Below, piece after piece: positions 16,626 through 25,694 of a stretch of 35,566 bases of DNA. A program made the translations under genes and the position numbers. Position 1 is the stretch's first letter. Every line of letters begins with the position of its first letter. The DNA comes from an uncultured Lachnospiraceae bacterium. GTDB taxonomy: Bacteria; Bacillota; Clostridia; Lachnospirales; Lachnospiraceae. Location of the stretch: NCBI GenBank assembly GCA_902786365.1, contig CADACD010000024.1, positions 1-35,566 of the forward strand, read 5' to 3'. The notes under the pieces are model-generated. The model made no database searches. It saw only the letters and a list, made by a program, of their open reading frames with translations, and had not been told where the DNA came from.

Positions 16626-17605
16626 TAGATATTTCAATTATAATACCGATGTATAATGCATCTGATTTTGTAGAACAATGTATTCAGTCTGCTATTAATC
16701 AAGCGGATATTAGAAAGGAAATAATTGTTGTTGATGATGGCTCTACTGATAATTCTGCTGGGATTGTTGAATCAATTTTTGGAAATAAAGTAATTCTTTT
16801 CAGAAAAGAAAATGGTGGAGCTTCGTCAGCAAGAAATGTAGGTTTGAATTTAGCTCAAGGAAAATATATTATGTTTCTTGATTCAGACGACTGGCTTGAA
16901 GATAATAATATTTGCAAGAACTGTATTAATAAAATTGAAAAATATAACTTGCAAATGTGTATTTTTAATTACAAGTATTATAACAATAATACACAAGAAT
17001 ATCATGAGGTGACTCCAATTAATGATGAGCTGACTAAATGCCAAGATGTTGTTGAATCCACTAATAAAATGGTTTCATTCGGGTTGTTCCCTGCGAGTCC
17101 TTGTTTTAGAATAATTGAGCGTGAGTTTCTTTTAAAGAATAAAATATTATTCATTGAAAACACCACTGCAGAAGATATAGAGTGGTTTACACATGTTCTT
17201 GTTTGTATTAAACGATATGGTTTTTTAAATAATAATGCATATGTATATAGAAAAAATGTGTCAACTTCTGTTACTGGAAGCAGAGGATCTATTGTTAAAT
17301 GCAAGAATCTTTTGAACCGAATTTGCGATGCAATAGAACATACAAAAAATACTAATTGCAAAAATTATAGAAATGCATTATTATCTGCTTTGGCATATGA
17401 GTATTGCATTCTTTTAGGAAACATTTCTGCGAATACAGAAACCAAATTATTAGTAAAAGAAGCAAAAAAATTATCTTTCTTATTCAATTATAAATTATTC
17501 CCTAAAATCAGTTATATGAGTTTAATATACAAATTGTTGGGGATTAATATTCTTGTGTGGATTTTAGGTATTTATGTTAGAAAATATGCTAAGAGTAATG
17601 CATGA
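16622..17605 (+). CDS. Glycosyltransferase family 2
   Basis: A 327-aa GT2 enzyme with ISIIIPMYNASDFVEQCI at the N-terminus, VDDGSTD at 37-43, ENGGASSARNVGL (63-75) and the LDSDDW site at 86-91. Asp/Glu in TAEDIEWF is the likely catalytic-base region. A hydrophobic C-terminal stretch (ILVWILGIYVRKY) may anchor it to the membrane. It overlaps the previous gene by 4 nt and is the last of the very AT-rich core before the bacillosamine-type module. Confidence 0.92.
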   Translation: MIDISIIIPMYNASDFVEQCIQSAINQADIRKEIIVVDDGSTDNSAGIVESIFGNKVILFRKENGGASSARNVGLNLAQGKYIMFLDSDDWLEDNNICKNCINKIEKYNLQMCIFNYKYYNNNTQEYHEVTPINDELTKCQDVVESTNKMVSFGLFPASPCFRIIEREFLLKNKILFIENTTAEDIEWFTHVLVCIKRYGFLNNNAYVYRKNVSTSVTGSRGSIVKCKNLLNRICDAIEHTKNTNCKNYRNALLSALAYEYCILLGNISANTETKLLVKEAKKLSFLFNYKLFPKISYMSLIYKLLGINILVWILGIYVRKYAKSNA

Positions 17606-17621
17606 TAATTCATAATAAGTT

Positions 17622-18482
17622 ATGCAAGTTTTAATTATTGGTAAAAATAGCTACATTGGCAATAATATTGATTTATGGTTAACAAAACATGGGCATCAAG
17701 TAACTCAGCTTGATGTACTAACAGAAATCTGGAAGTCGTTTGACTATTCAAAATATAATGCTATCGTTCATGTAGCAGGTATAGTTCATCAGCCTAATTG
17801 TAAGGATTGGGAACTTTACAAACGAGTAAACACAGACATGCCCATTGAAATTGCAACAATGGCTAAAGAGCAAGGTGTGAGTCAATATGTGTATTTTAGC
17901 ACAATGGGAGTTTTTGGTCTGGGGAAAAAACTGAAACCAAATATAATTGACATGAATACTCCTTTGAAGGCTGATGGTATGTATGGACGCAGCAAACTGA
18001 TGGCCGAAGAGGGACTCATGGTGCTCAATGACGAGAATTTTAGTGTTGCATGTGTCCGCCCCCCTAGTGTCTATGGCAAGGGTTGCAAAGGAGGATATAT
18101 TACTGGTTTCACGTCTATTGCCAAAAAAATGCCAGTTATTCCCATTGCTTACGAGAATGTGAAACAGAGTTTTATATATATAGACAATCTCACGGAACTT
18201 GTGAGGCTATTAATGGAGAAGAAATTGTCTGGTATTTTCTGCCCACAGGATGAAAAAGCTGTTAATGCCAATGAACTATTGTATGCGATAGCTAAAGGTA
18301 TTGGGAAAAAATACCGTAGTTCAAGGACATTGGGTTTTTGTGTAAAAATGCTTAATTTTATTCCTCTTGTTAAAAAAGCTTATGGTGGCATAGAATATGC
18401 AGAAAGTTTATCAACTATTAAAGATGTGGACTATGTTGTTGTTCCTTTTGAAGAAGGAATTAAGAGAACAGTGATATTGTAA
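17622..18482 (+). CDS. NAD-dependent epimerase/dehydratase family (probable 4-ketoreductase)
   Basis: A 286-aa extended SDR. The cofactor motif GKNSYIG is at 7-13, the catalytic Ser/Thr at 93-94 and YGRSK gives Tyr121 and Lys125. Proteins of this short type commonly sit beside a membrane-bound UDP-GlcNAc 4,6-dehydratase and a PglC/WbpL-type initiating transferase, where they reduce UDP-4-keto-6-deoxy-HexNAc to UDP-QuiNAc or UDP-FucNAc (WbpV/WreQ-type). Here a dehydratase and PglC follow within 4 kb, supporting that reading. A PglE-like aminotransferase in the same operon would compete for the same intermediate. Specificity is inferred. Confidence 0.85.
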   Translation: MQVLIIGKNSYIGNNIDLWLTKHGHQVTQLDVLTEIWKSFDYSKYNAIVHVAGIVHQPNCKDWELYKRVNTDMPIEIATMAKEQGVSQYVYFSTMGVFGLGKKLKPNIIDMNTPLKADGMYGRSKLMAEEGLMVLNDENFSVACVRPPSVYGKGCKGGYITGFTSIAKKMPVIPIAYENVKQSFIYIDNLTELVRLLMEKKLSGIFCPQDEKAVNANELLYAIAKGIGKKYRSSRTLGFCVKMLNFIPLVKKAYGGIEYAESLSTIKDVDYVVVPFEEGIKRTVIL

Positions 18483-18499
18483 AAAAACAGAATATTATT

Positions 18500-19639
18500 A
18501 TGAGAAAAAAAATTTGTTTTGTTGTAGCAGTTCCTGGAACGGCAAATGCATTTCTTGTTGATCATATTCATGAGCTTTCTAAAGAATATGATGTATATAT
18601 AGCTGGAAACATTAAATCAAAATCGGAAGTAGAAAAATTAGAAATTAAAGATTTTTTCCAATTTGATATCCAGCGAAGTATATCACCTATAAACGACATT
18701 AAAGCAGTTTGGAAATTGTATCGCTATTTCAAGCGCATGAAGTTTGATGCCGTTCATTCTGTGACCCCAAAAGCTGGTATGACAACAGCTATAGCAGCCA
18801 AGATGGTAGGAATTAGGCATCGTACACACATTTTTACAGGACAAGTATGGGCGACTCGCACAGGTATAATGCGCTGGCTCTTGAAATCCATTGATAAAGT
18901 GACGGTTTCGCTCAATAACCACATTCTTGTTGATGGTGAATCACAACGTCAGTATATTATCAAGAATGGTGTGGTAAGTGACGAAAAATCTCAAGTGCTT
19001 GGTGCTGGTTCAATTAGCGGTGTTAATACCGATCGTTTCCAGCCATCGCTCGAAACCAGAAAACAAGTGAGAAAAGAACTTGGTTTTTCTGAAGATCAAG
19101 TCATATTCACATTTATGGGGCGTGCTAACAAAGAAAAAGGCATTTATGAACTTTTCGATGCTTACAATAATATAGCCTCGACTCATCCTGAAGCATTTTT
19201 GCTGTTCTTTGGTAGCGATGAAGGTGGATGCCTAAAGTCATTGTCAAATTATTCAAATATTAACGATGGGGTGAACTTTAAATTCTATGGACGGACACCT
19301 ACTCCTGGAATTCATCTTCAAGCGAGTGATGTATTTGTAATGCCTTCTTACCGTGAAGGATTCGGTTCGAGTGTGATTGAAGCTTCGTGCTTGGGAATTC
19401 CTGTTATTTGTAGTGATGCATACGGAATGATGGACGCTATGATTGATGATGAAACAGGTTTGCGCTGCAAGGTGGCCGATGTGACCACTTTGCAAAATGC
19501 TATGGAAACGATGCTCAATGATGCCAAGATGCGAGAGCGTATGGGAAAGAATGGGCGTCAACGAGTCCTTGAAAACTTCAAAGGAAGCGACATCACAGCT
19601 GAATGGGTTAAGTTCTATCATCGGTTGTTTAATGATTAA
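18500..19639 (+). CDS. Glycosyltransferase family 4 (PglA/WbcM-like)
   Basis: A 379-aa GT-B enzyme. The N-terminal domain starts KKICFVVAVPGTANAFL and includes the HSVTPKAGM motif common to enzymes that act right after an initiating phosphoglycosyl transferase. The C-terminal donor domain has FMGRANKEKGI and the EGFGSSVIEAS E-x7-E motif. Its place directly before the dehydratase and pglC suggests that it adds the second sugar to the undecaprenyl-PP-linked first sugar, the job PglA does in Campylobacter; this is inferred from position and family. Confidence 0.9.
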   Translation: MRKKICFVVAVPGTANAFLVDHIHELSKEYDVYIAGNIKSKSEVEKLEIKDFFQFDIQRSISPINDIKAVWKLYRYFKRMKFDAVHSVTPKAGMTTAIAAKMVGIRHRTHIFTGQVWATRTGIMRWLLKSIDKVTVSLNNHILVDGESQRQYIIKNGVVSDEKSQVLGAGSISGVNTDRFQPSLETRKQVRKELGFSEDQVIFTFMGRANKEKGIYELFDAYNNIASTHPEAFLLFFGSDEGGCLKSLSNYSNINDGVNFKFYGRTPTPGIHLQASDVFVMPSYREGFGSSVIEASCLGIPVICSDAYGMMDAMIDDETGLRCKVADVTTLQNAMETMLNDAKMRERMGKNGRQRVLENFKGSDITAEWVKFYHRLFND

Positions 19640-19647
19640 TTTAATTC

Positions 19648-21570
19648 ATGAATAATTATCTTTTGAAATTGTTGCATGGTAAGTATGTAAACACACATCT
19701 TATCTTGGCAGTAGATGTTATTACATCTACAGTTGCGTCTTTTGTCTCAATACTAATTATTGGGGCATTGATGAACTATTATGTTTTGCCTAGGTCAGAA
19801 ATAATCATTTACGTCGGAATAGCTTTTTTATCATCATGGTCATTTATATATCTGAGCAAGACACATCAGTCAATTATTAGGCACATGAAATTACGAGGAA
19901 TTGCTCGAATTTTTGGAGCAGTTCTTGGAAAGATAGTAATACTGGCTCTTTATCTTATTTTGTTCAGCAAATTGAATTCTATACAGATATCTGGTTGTTT
20001 ATTGACAGATTTCTTTCTATCGTTATTCCTTTTGCAAAGTTTTAGAGTCATTTCCCAAATTGCATATGATTATGTGAGAACAAACACTCCTGAGCGTCGC
20101 TCAACTGAACGTGTACTTATATATGGCGTTGGAGATAAAGCAGCATCTTTGGTAACTCGTTTACAGAATTCTCCACATTATAGAATTGTGGGTTTTTTGA
20201 CTTTTAGCGAAACAAAAAAGAAGTTTTCGATAGCCGATAATCCTGTTTTCTCTTTCAGAGACACTCATGAATTGGCGCATTTGTTGGATAAGATAAACGT
20301 CGGCACGGTTATTTTTGCGCATAGAGAAGATGCTAGAGCTGAGGAGAACCGCTTAATCAAGTATTGTAAGCAAAATAACATCACGACTTTGTATGCTCCT
20401 TCAATTGATGGCTTGTCATCAGAGAATGCTCCAAAAGTCCGCGAAATAAGAATTGAAGACTTGCTTGAACGTCCAGCTATTGAGCTTTCGATGAAAGATA
20501 TTATATCAAACTTTAAAGGCAAAACAGTCCTTGTAACAGGAGCCGCTGGTTCAATTGGTTCTGAATTGTGCCGACAGCTGGCGTATATTGGAGTAAAACG
20601 ACTTGTGATGTTTGATAGCGCTGAGACACCGATGCATGAGCTTCGTCTTGAGTTTGATGAGAAATATCCAGATTTGGATAAAGTACCAATAATAGGAGAT
20701 GTTAGAAATAAGAAGCGCCTTGATTTTGTTATGCGAACTCATCATCCGCAGGTGGTGTTCCATGCAGCTGCTTATAAGCATGTCCCATTAATGGAAGAGA
20801 ATCCTTGTGAGGCTGTTCATGCCAATGTTGTCGGTTCAAGGAATGTGGCAGACAAATGCCTAGAATACGAAGTGGATATGATGGTGATGATTTCAACTGA
20901 TAAGGCTGTAAATCCCACCAATGTAATGGGATGTTCCAAGCGTATAGCCGAAATTTATGTACAATCACTTGGATTAGCAGTGCAACAAGGAAGAATGAAT
21001 GGTAGGACCCGATTTGTCACCACTCGTTTCGGAAATGTACTTGGTTCAAACGGCTCAGTTATTCCTCGTTTTAAAGAACAAATCGAGAAGGGAGGGCCAG
21101 TTACTGTAACCCATCCAGATATAACTCGTTTTTTTATGACGATTCCAGAGGCTTGTAAGCTTGTTATGGAAGCCGCTACAATCTCAACAGGGAATCAAAT
21201 TTTTGTATTTGACATGGGTCGTAGTGTAAAAATTGTGCATCTTGCTGAACGCATGATACAACTCGCAGGTTTCACTCCTAATGTAGACATCAAAATTGAA
21301 TATACTGGCTTGCGTCCTGGAGAGAAACTCTATGAGGAAGTGCTTTCCAATGAGGAAAACACTCAGCCGACAGGCCACAACCGTATTCGTATAGCAAAGG
21401 TTCGTGAATCCGATTACGAGACTGCAAAAGAACAGGTCAACACTCTTGAATCTTTAGCAAAAAGTGTTGACATACCAACGATGATTAAATTAATGAAACA
21501 AATGGTGCCTGAGTTCAAAAGCAATAATTCACCATACGAAAAATACGATAAGGAGGACAAAGATGTATAA
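19648..21570 (+). CDS. pglF: Membrane-bound UDP-GlcNAc 4,6-dehydratase (PglF/WbpM/CapD family)
   Basis: Converts UDP-GlcNAc to UDP-2-acetamido-4-keto-6-deoxyglucose, the first step towards bacillosamine or QuiNAc-type sugars. The 640-aa protein has four N-terminal membrane segments (about 1-140), a first Rossmann-like domain (IYGVGDKAAS near 160) and a catalytic SDR domain with VTGAAGSIG at 296-304. The active site reads STDKAVNPTNVMG, with Thr417, Met427 and Lys431: the Thr-Met-Lys triad of this family in place of the usual Ser-Tyr-Lys. The start is 8 nt after the GT4 gene. It overlaps pglC by 8 nt. PglF rather than another CapD-type name is chosen because pglC-, pglD- and pglE-like genes are in the same operon. 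Confidence 0.88.
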   Translation: MNNYLLKLLHGKYVNTHLILAVDVITSTVASFVSILIIGALMNYYVLPRSEIIIYVGIAFLSSWSFIYLSKTHQSIIRHMKLRGIARIFGAVLGKIVILALYLILFSKLNSIQISGCLLTDFFLSLFLLQSFRVISQIAYDYVRTNTPERRSTERVLIYGVGDKAASLVTRLQNSPHYRIVGFLTFSETKKKFSIADNPVFSFRDTHELAHLLDKINVGTVIFAHREDARAEENRLIKYCKQNNITTLYAPSIDGLSSENAPKVREIRIEDLLERPAIELSMKDIISNFKGKTVLVTGAAGSIGSELCRQLAYIGVKRLVMFDSAETPMHELRLEFDEKYPDLDKVPIIGDVRNKKRLDFVMRTHHPQVVFHAAAYKHVPLMEENPCEAVHANVVGSRNVADKCLEYEVDMMVMISTDKAVNPTNVMGCSKRIAEIYVQSLGLAVQQGRMNGRTRFVTTRFGNVLGSNGSVIPRFKEQIEKGGPVTVTHPDITRFFMTIPEACKLVMEAATISTGNQIFVFDMGRSVKIVHLAERMIQLAGFTPNVDIKIEYTGLRPGEKLYEEVLSNEENTQPTGHNRIRIAKVRESDYETAKEQVNTLESLAKSVDIPTMIKLMKQMVPEFKSNNSPYEKYDKEDKDV

Positions 21571-22171
21571 GCATTTTTTTAAACGTTTCTTTGATTTTTG
21601 GATATCGCTAATTGGTCTTATCTGCATATCTCCAATCTTGTTGATTGTGATTATTTGGCTTCATTTCGCAAACAAAGGTGCTGGAGTGTTTTTCTTGCAG
21701 GAACGTCCTGGTAAAAATGCCAAGATTTTCAAAATCATTAAATTCAAGACAATGACTGATGAGCGGGATGCAGAAGGCAACCTATTACCAGATTCTCAAC
21801 GTTTAACGAGAGTTGGCAAGTTTGTTCGCTCTACTTCAATAGATGAATTGCCTCAATTAATCAATGTACTTAAAGGAGATATGGCTCTCATTGGACCTAG
21901 ACCCTTGCTAGTACGTTATTTGCCGCTATATTCACCAGAACAAGCCCGTCGTCATGAGGTTAGACCCGGGATTACAGGGTGGGCTCAATGCCATGGCAGA
22001 AATGCTATCTCTTGGGAAGACAAATTCAAACTTGATTTGTGGTATATTGACAATTGTACTATTACTACAGATATAAAAATTATTTTAACAACTTTAAAGA
22101 AAGTCCTCCGTCGTTCTGATATTTCTCAAAAAGGGAGTGTCACAATGGAGGCATTTAATGGACATAATTGA
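21563..22171 (+). CDS. pglC: Initiating phosphoglycosyl transferase, PglC-like
   Basis: A monotopic phosphoglycosyl transferase of 202 aa that moves a phospho-sugar from a UDP-donor to undecaprenyl phosphate and so starts the repeat unit. Full-length similarity to Campylobacter PglC is evident: YKHFFKRFFDF and a single re-entrant hydrophobic helix (about 12-33), IFKIIKFKTMTDERD (55-69), the catalytic Asp94-Glu95 pair in SIDELPQLINVLKGDM, then GPRPLL and RPGITGWAQCHGRNAISW, and the end SVTMEAFNGHN. PglC prefers UDP-diNAcBac, and the neighbouring genes encode the rest of that route. The start codon overlaps the end of pglF. Confidence 0.95.
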   Translation: MYKHFFKRFFDFWISLIGLICISPILLIVIIWLHFANKGAGVFFLQERPGKNAKIFKIIKFKTMTDERDAEGNLLPDSQRLTRVGKFVRSTSIDELPQLINVLKGDMALIGPRPLLVRYLPLYSPEQARRHEVRPGITGWAQCHGRNAISWEDKFKLDLWYIDNCTITTDIKIILTTLKKVLRRSDISQKGSVTMEAFNGHN

Positions 22172-22172
22172 T

Positions 22173-22823
22173 ATGAAAGATATAGCAATATATGGGGCTG
22201 GTGGATTTGGAAGAGAAATCGCATGCTTTATTGAAAGAATAAATATTGCACTAATAAAACCAGAGTGGAGACTAATTGGATTCTTTGATGATGGCAAAGA
22301 TGTTGGTACTCAAATCTCTCATTATGGAACAGTGCTTGGGGGAATTGATGAACTTAATTCTTGGCAATCCAATTTAAATGTTGCAATAGCAATTGGTTCC
22401 CCCTCAATTAGAAGAGCATTAATTAATAATATAAACAATAAATATATTGTTTTCCCAAATTTAATAGATCCAGATTTCAGAATTGTGGATAAATCCACTT
22501 TCAGTTTAGGTGAAGGTAATATTATAAAAGTTGGATGTTCTGTTTCTTGTGATGTCACCATAGGAAATTATAATGTGTTAAATGGTTTTGTCATGTTTGG
22601 TCATGATTGCAAACTAGGAGATTTCAATGTCTTAATGCCTAGTATTAGAGTTTCCGGAGGAGTCACAATTGGAAATGAGAACTTAATCGGAGTGGGATCT
22701 ATAATAATCCAGCAAATTAAGATTGGGAATAATGTAACATTAGGTGCGGGAAGTGTTTTATTAACAAAACCTAAAGATGGGAAAACATATATTGGCAATC
22801 CTGCTAAATTATTTAAGTATTAA
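22173..22823 (+). CDS. pglD: PglD-like amino-sugar N-acyltransferase
   Basis: A 216-aa two-domain acyltransferase. The N-terminal Rossmann-like domain (MKDIAIYGAGGFGREIACF) binds the UDP-sugar. The C-terminal left-handed beta-helix has VTIGNYNVLNG, MFGHDCKLGDFNV with the probable catalytic His144, VTIGNENLIGVGSII and the closing IGNPAKLFKY. PglD acetylates the 4-amino group of UDP-4-amino-sugar with acetyl-CoA. I chose ATG 22173, 1 nt after pglC, which matches the family start; GTG 22137 and ATG 22158 also lie in frame. An acyl carrier protein gene follows within 20 nt, so the natural acyl donor here may be an acyl-ACP and not acetyl-CoA (inference). Confidence 0.87.
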   Translation: MKDIAIYGAGGFGREIACFIERINIALIKPEWRLIGFFDDGKDVGTQISHYGTVLGGIDELNSWQSNLNVAIAIGSPSIRRALINNINNKYIVFPNLIDPDFRIVDKSTFSLGEGNIIKVGCSVSCDVTIGNYNVLNGFVMFGHDCKLGDFNVLMPSIRVSGGVTIGNENLIGVGSIIIQQIKIGNNVTLGAGSVLLTKPKDGKTYIGNPAKLFKY

Positions 22824-22841
22824 CATATAATTTTTTAAGTT

Positions 22842-23072
22842 ATGAAGATTGAAGAATTTATTGAAAATTTTGCAGATCAGTTTGATGAAACTGACGCGAG
22901 TGAGATCAACGCATCAACAAACTTTAGAGACCTTGAAGAGTGGTCTTCATTAATTGCATTGTCAATCATTGCAATGGTTGATGAGGAGTATGATGTTACT
23001 CTTAAAGGTGATGATATCAAAGATGCCAATACTGTTGAAGATTTGTTCAACACGATTGTTTCTAAGAAGTAA
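22842..23072 (+). CDS. Acyl carrier protein
   Basis: A 76-aa acidic, helical protein with the ACP pattern. The attachment site reads EEWSSLIALSII, with Ser36 as the probable 4'-phosphopantetheine carrier; the usual DSL is SSL here. It is not the primary fatty-acid ACP, judging from sequence and place: it lies between a PglD-like acyltransferase and a ketoreductase/KAS III pair. Likely carries a short acyl intermediate for glycan decoration. It needs a phosphopantetheinyl transferase from elsewhere in the genome. A 143-nt gap follows; it holds a weak AT hairpin (23146-23164) and no clear promoter. Confidence 0.9.
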   Translation: MKIEEFIENFADQFDETDASEINASTNFRDLEEWSSLIALSIIAMVDEEYDVTLKGDDIKDANTVEDLFNTIVSKK

Positions 23073-23215
23073 TTCTTTCTTGTAGACAAGCAATATCCGC
23101 AAACTATGTCTCTTTATAATATAAATAAGAATAGAAAACGCTTTGAACATTAATTAATAATGTTTAGTTTTATGATTATTGTAAGGCTTACTCTAATCTT
23201 TATTTTGTTGGTATT

Positions 23216-23983
23216 ATGATGACAACAGACTTTAATCCATTCTCACTTAATGGTAAAACAATACTCATTGTTGGGGCTTCATCTGGAATTGGTCAAGCAA
23301 CAGCTATTGCATGTTCAAAACTTGGTGCTAATGTAATAGCTTTAGGGCGTAATGAAGATAGGCTTATTGAAACAATGAAATCTATGACAAATACAAATGA
23401 TAGTATCCATAGATACATCATTGCGGATATTCTCAATACAGAAGATATCAATAAACTTGTATCTGAAGTTCCTTCAATTGACGGATTAATGCTGTCCGCT
23501 GGCAGAGGACTAACTCTGCCTATGCAATATGCTACACGAGATAAATTTGAAGAAATATTTAATATTAATTTCTTCTCACAAGTAGAGCTTTTACGATTAT
23601 TCTATAAGAAGAAAAAACTCATAAGGAATTCTTCTGTTGTTCTATTGTCTTCTCTCGGTGGCACAAAAATATTTAGTGGAAGTAATGGCATTTATGGTGC
23701 TTCTAAAGCAGCATTAAATTCTATAATGAAGTTCTGTGCCAAAGAGTTTGCTACTAGAAAAGTCCGTGTAAATAGCATTTGCCCTGGAATGATTGATACA
23801 CCACTCATTCATCGCGGAACAATTACAGAGGAACAATTACAAGATGATATGAAAAATTATCCTTTAAAAAGATATGGCAGACCAGAAGATGTTGCGTACT
23901 TAGCCATTTATTTGTTAAGCGATGCTGCTTCATGGATTACTGGTCAAGATTTTATAATTGACGGAGGACTCTCCATAAAATAG
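23216..23983 (+). CDS. SDR-family oxidoreductase, FabG-like
   Basis: A 255-aa classical SDR: VGASSGIG at 19-26, an SAG in place of NNAG at 94-96, catalytic Ser145, Tyr160 and Lys164 (YGASK), and a C-terminal ITGQDFIIDGGLSIK that matches the FabG-type ending. Position between an ACP gene and a KAS III gene suggests reduction of a 3-ketoacyl-ACP to 3-hydroxyacyl-ACP. Two ATGs in tandem open the frame (23216 and 23219). A sugar reductase role is possible but fits the neighbours less well. Confidence 0.87.
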   Translation: MMTTDFNPFSLNGKTILIVGASSGIGQATAIACSKLGANVIALGRNEDRLIETMKSMTNTNDSIHRYIIADILNTEDINKLVSEVPSIDGLMLSAGRGLTLPMQYATRDKFEEIFNINFFSQVELLRLFYKKKKLIRNSSVVLLSSLGGTKIFSGSNGIYGASKAALNSIMKFCAKEFATRKVRVNSICPGMIDTPLIHRGTITEEQLQDDMKNYPLKRYGRPEDVAYLAIYLLSDAASWITGQDFIIDGGLSIK

Positions 23984-23992
23984 TTCTATATT

Positions 23993-25051
23993 ATGGCTTT
24001 TTTATCTTTTAGTGGCGTTGGTATAACAGCAATGTCTGCAGCCATTCCGCACAAAGTGATTAACAACTATGAATATACAGATTTTTTCTCCAAAGAAGAG
24101 GTTAAACAAGTTGTCGATAAAGTAGGAATATTTGAACGTAGATTTGCTAATGTCGATACTTGTTCTTCTGATCTGTGTTTCGCTGCTGCCGAGCAGTTAT
24201 TCAAAGACAACAATGTTGATCGAAGTGAGATAGACTTGCTTATTTTCATCTCACAAACACCAGATTACCGTATGCCAGCGACCTCAATTCTATTACAGGA
24301 CCGTCTTGGACTTGAGAAAACATGTATTGCTTTTGACATCAATTTAGGATGTGCTGCATTTGCATATGGATTAACAGTTGCTTACTCAATGATGCAATCA
24401 GGAGGCATACGTAAAGCTCTAATCCTTGATGGAGAGACGCGCTCAAAGGTTTATTCCCCTAAAGACAGAAGAACCGCATTTCTATTTGGAGATGGAGGTA
24501 TTGCAGCTCTTATTGAAAAAGATGAAAAGTTTGGAAACAGTTTCTTTTCAATTCACTCAGATGGATCATTAGGAGATTTGATAAAGATAGAAGGTGGAGG
24601 TTATCGCCATCCTAGTTCTTCAGAGACAATCAAAGAGAAAGTAGTTGATGAATATGGTAATATCCGAAGCGATGAACAAGGTTCAATGAATGGAAGTGAT
24701 GTTTTCAGTTTTGTGTTAGCAAATATTCCAAAAGATATAAAGCGAACATTTGAGCAATCATGTGTTGAAAAGGATAATATTGACTTTTTTGTATTTCATC
24801 AGGCAAATGATTTCATGAATAAATACATCATAAAGAAATTAAAGTTGCCTAATGAAAAAGTTCCTTCGACTATAGCGAAATATGGCAACACATCTTCTGT
24901 ATCAGTTCCATTGACAATAGTCAGTGAATTAGGAGATAAAATGCATGGGACAAAAACATTGTTATTAAGTGCTTTTGGGGTTGGCATGAGCTGGTCTACA
25001 GCAATAGTTTCTTTTGTTGATTGTCAAATTAGCAATATTGTTGAAGTATAA
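23993..25051 (+). CDS. 3-oxoacyl-ACP synthase III family (KAS III, FabH-like)
   Basis: A 352-aa thiolase-fold condensing enzyme with the complete KAS III triad: Cys120 in DINLGCAAFAYGL, His269 in FVFHQAND and Asn299 in KYGNTSSVSVP. It should condense an acyl-CoA primer with malonyl-ACP to give a 3-ketoacyl-ACP. Length is slightly above FabH (about 320 aa), mainly from an insert near 200-230. It starts 9 nt after the SDR gene. Similar ACP/KAS III/SDR sets occur in glycan islands, for example those for flagellin glycosylation in Pseudomonas, where a 3-hydroxybutyryl group decorates viosamine; the parallel is established for the gene type, inferred for this locus. Confidence 0.92.
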   Translation: MAFLSFSGVGITAMSAAIPHKVINNYEYTDFFSKEEVKQVVDKVGIFERRFANVDTCSSDLCFAAAEQLFKDNNVDRSEIDLLIFISQTPDYRMPATSILLQDRLGLEKTCIAFDINLGCAAFAYGLTVAYSMMQSGGIRKALILDGETRSKVYSPKDRRTAFLFGDGGIAALIEKDEKFGNSFFSIHSDGSLGDLIKIEGGGYRHPSSSETIKEKVVDEYGNIRSDEQGSMNGSDVFSFVLANIPKDIKRTFEQSCVEKDNIDFFVFHQANDFMNKYIIKKLKLPNEKVPSTIAKYGNTSSVSVPLTIVSELGDKMHGTKTLLLSAFGVGMSWSTAIVSFVDCQISNIVEV

Positions 25052-25694
25052 CTTAATACATATAAAAAACTCATTTTTTGCTTCATGTTCTTATGTTGTT
25101 GAAAATGGTAATAATATATGTTGGCTTGTTGATTGTGGAGATGTTCAACCCTTGTTGACATTGCTTAAGCATAAAAAATTAAATGGTATATTACTTTCTC
25201 ATGCGCATTTTGACCATATATATGGTCTGAATGAGTTGATAAAGCGTTTTCCTGATACTCTAGTTTACACAAATGAGAGTGGCAAAGATGCTTTACTTGA
25301 TGCTAGAAAGAACATGTCACTATATCATGAAAAACCTTTTGTTTTTGAGTTCCCTAATTGTATTAGGATTGTCAAAGATAATGACGAGATTAGGCTATCA
25401 GACAAGTTAAAAGCAAAAGTTGTTGCTACTCCTGGCCATCACCCAAGTTGCCTTACTTATTTAATGGGTGATGCGATCTTCACTGGTGACTCATATATAC
25501 CAGGAACAAAAGTTGTAACAAATCTTCCTAAAGGCAACAAGAAGCATGCTCAAGAATCACTTAATAAGATACTGTTATTAGCTAAAGAACGAACAGTTTA
25601 TCCAGGTCATTATATCGAAGATAATAACAAAAAAACACTATTTGGCAGAAATAATGAAGAACAAGATTTGGCTCTGTCTTGCTCACATGAGTGA
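25041..25694 (+). CDS. Metallo-beta-lactamase-fold hydrolase
   Basis: A protein of about 217 aa with the glyoxalase II-like MBL fold: metal-binding LLSHAHFDHIYGL (HxHxDH), then ATPGHHPSCLTYL, MGDAIFTGDSY and the late histidine in VYPGHYIE. No ATG is available near the expected start. TTG 25041 gives MKYNLIHIKNSFF, which fits the usual family N-terminus and overlaps the KAS III stop; the frame is open to 25014. Possible role: thioesterase-type release or editing of the acyl-ACP or acyl-CoA intermediate, as the MBL-fold PqsE acts on a thioester. Other hydrolase roles remain open. Confidence 0.85.
   Translation: MKYNLIHIKNSFFASCSYVVENGNNICWLVDCGDVQPLLTLLKHKKLNGILLSHAHFDHIYGLNELIKRFPDTLVYTNESGKDALLDARKNMSLYHEKPFVFEFPNCIRIVKDNDEIRLSDKLKAKVVATPGHHPSCLTYLMGDAIFTGDSYIPGTKVVTNLPKGNKKHAQESLNKILLLAKERTVYPGHYIEDNNKKTLFGRNNEEQDLALSCSHE

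Noticed and set aside
23073-23215. Separate promoter or small gene in the gap between the ACP and SDR genes
   Set aside because: Only a weak AT hairpin (23146-23164) and a 15-codon mini-frame are present; no TAnnTTTG with a -33 element was found.
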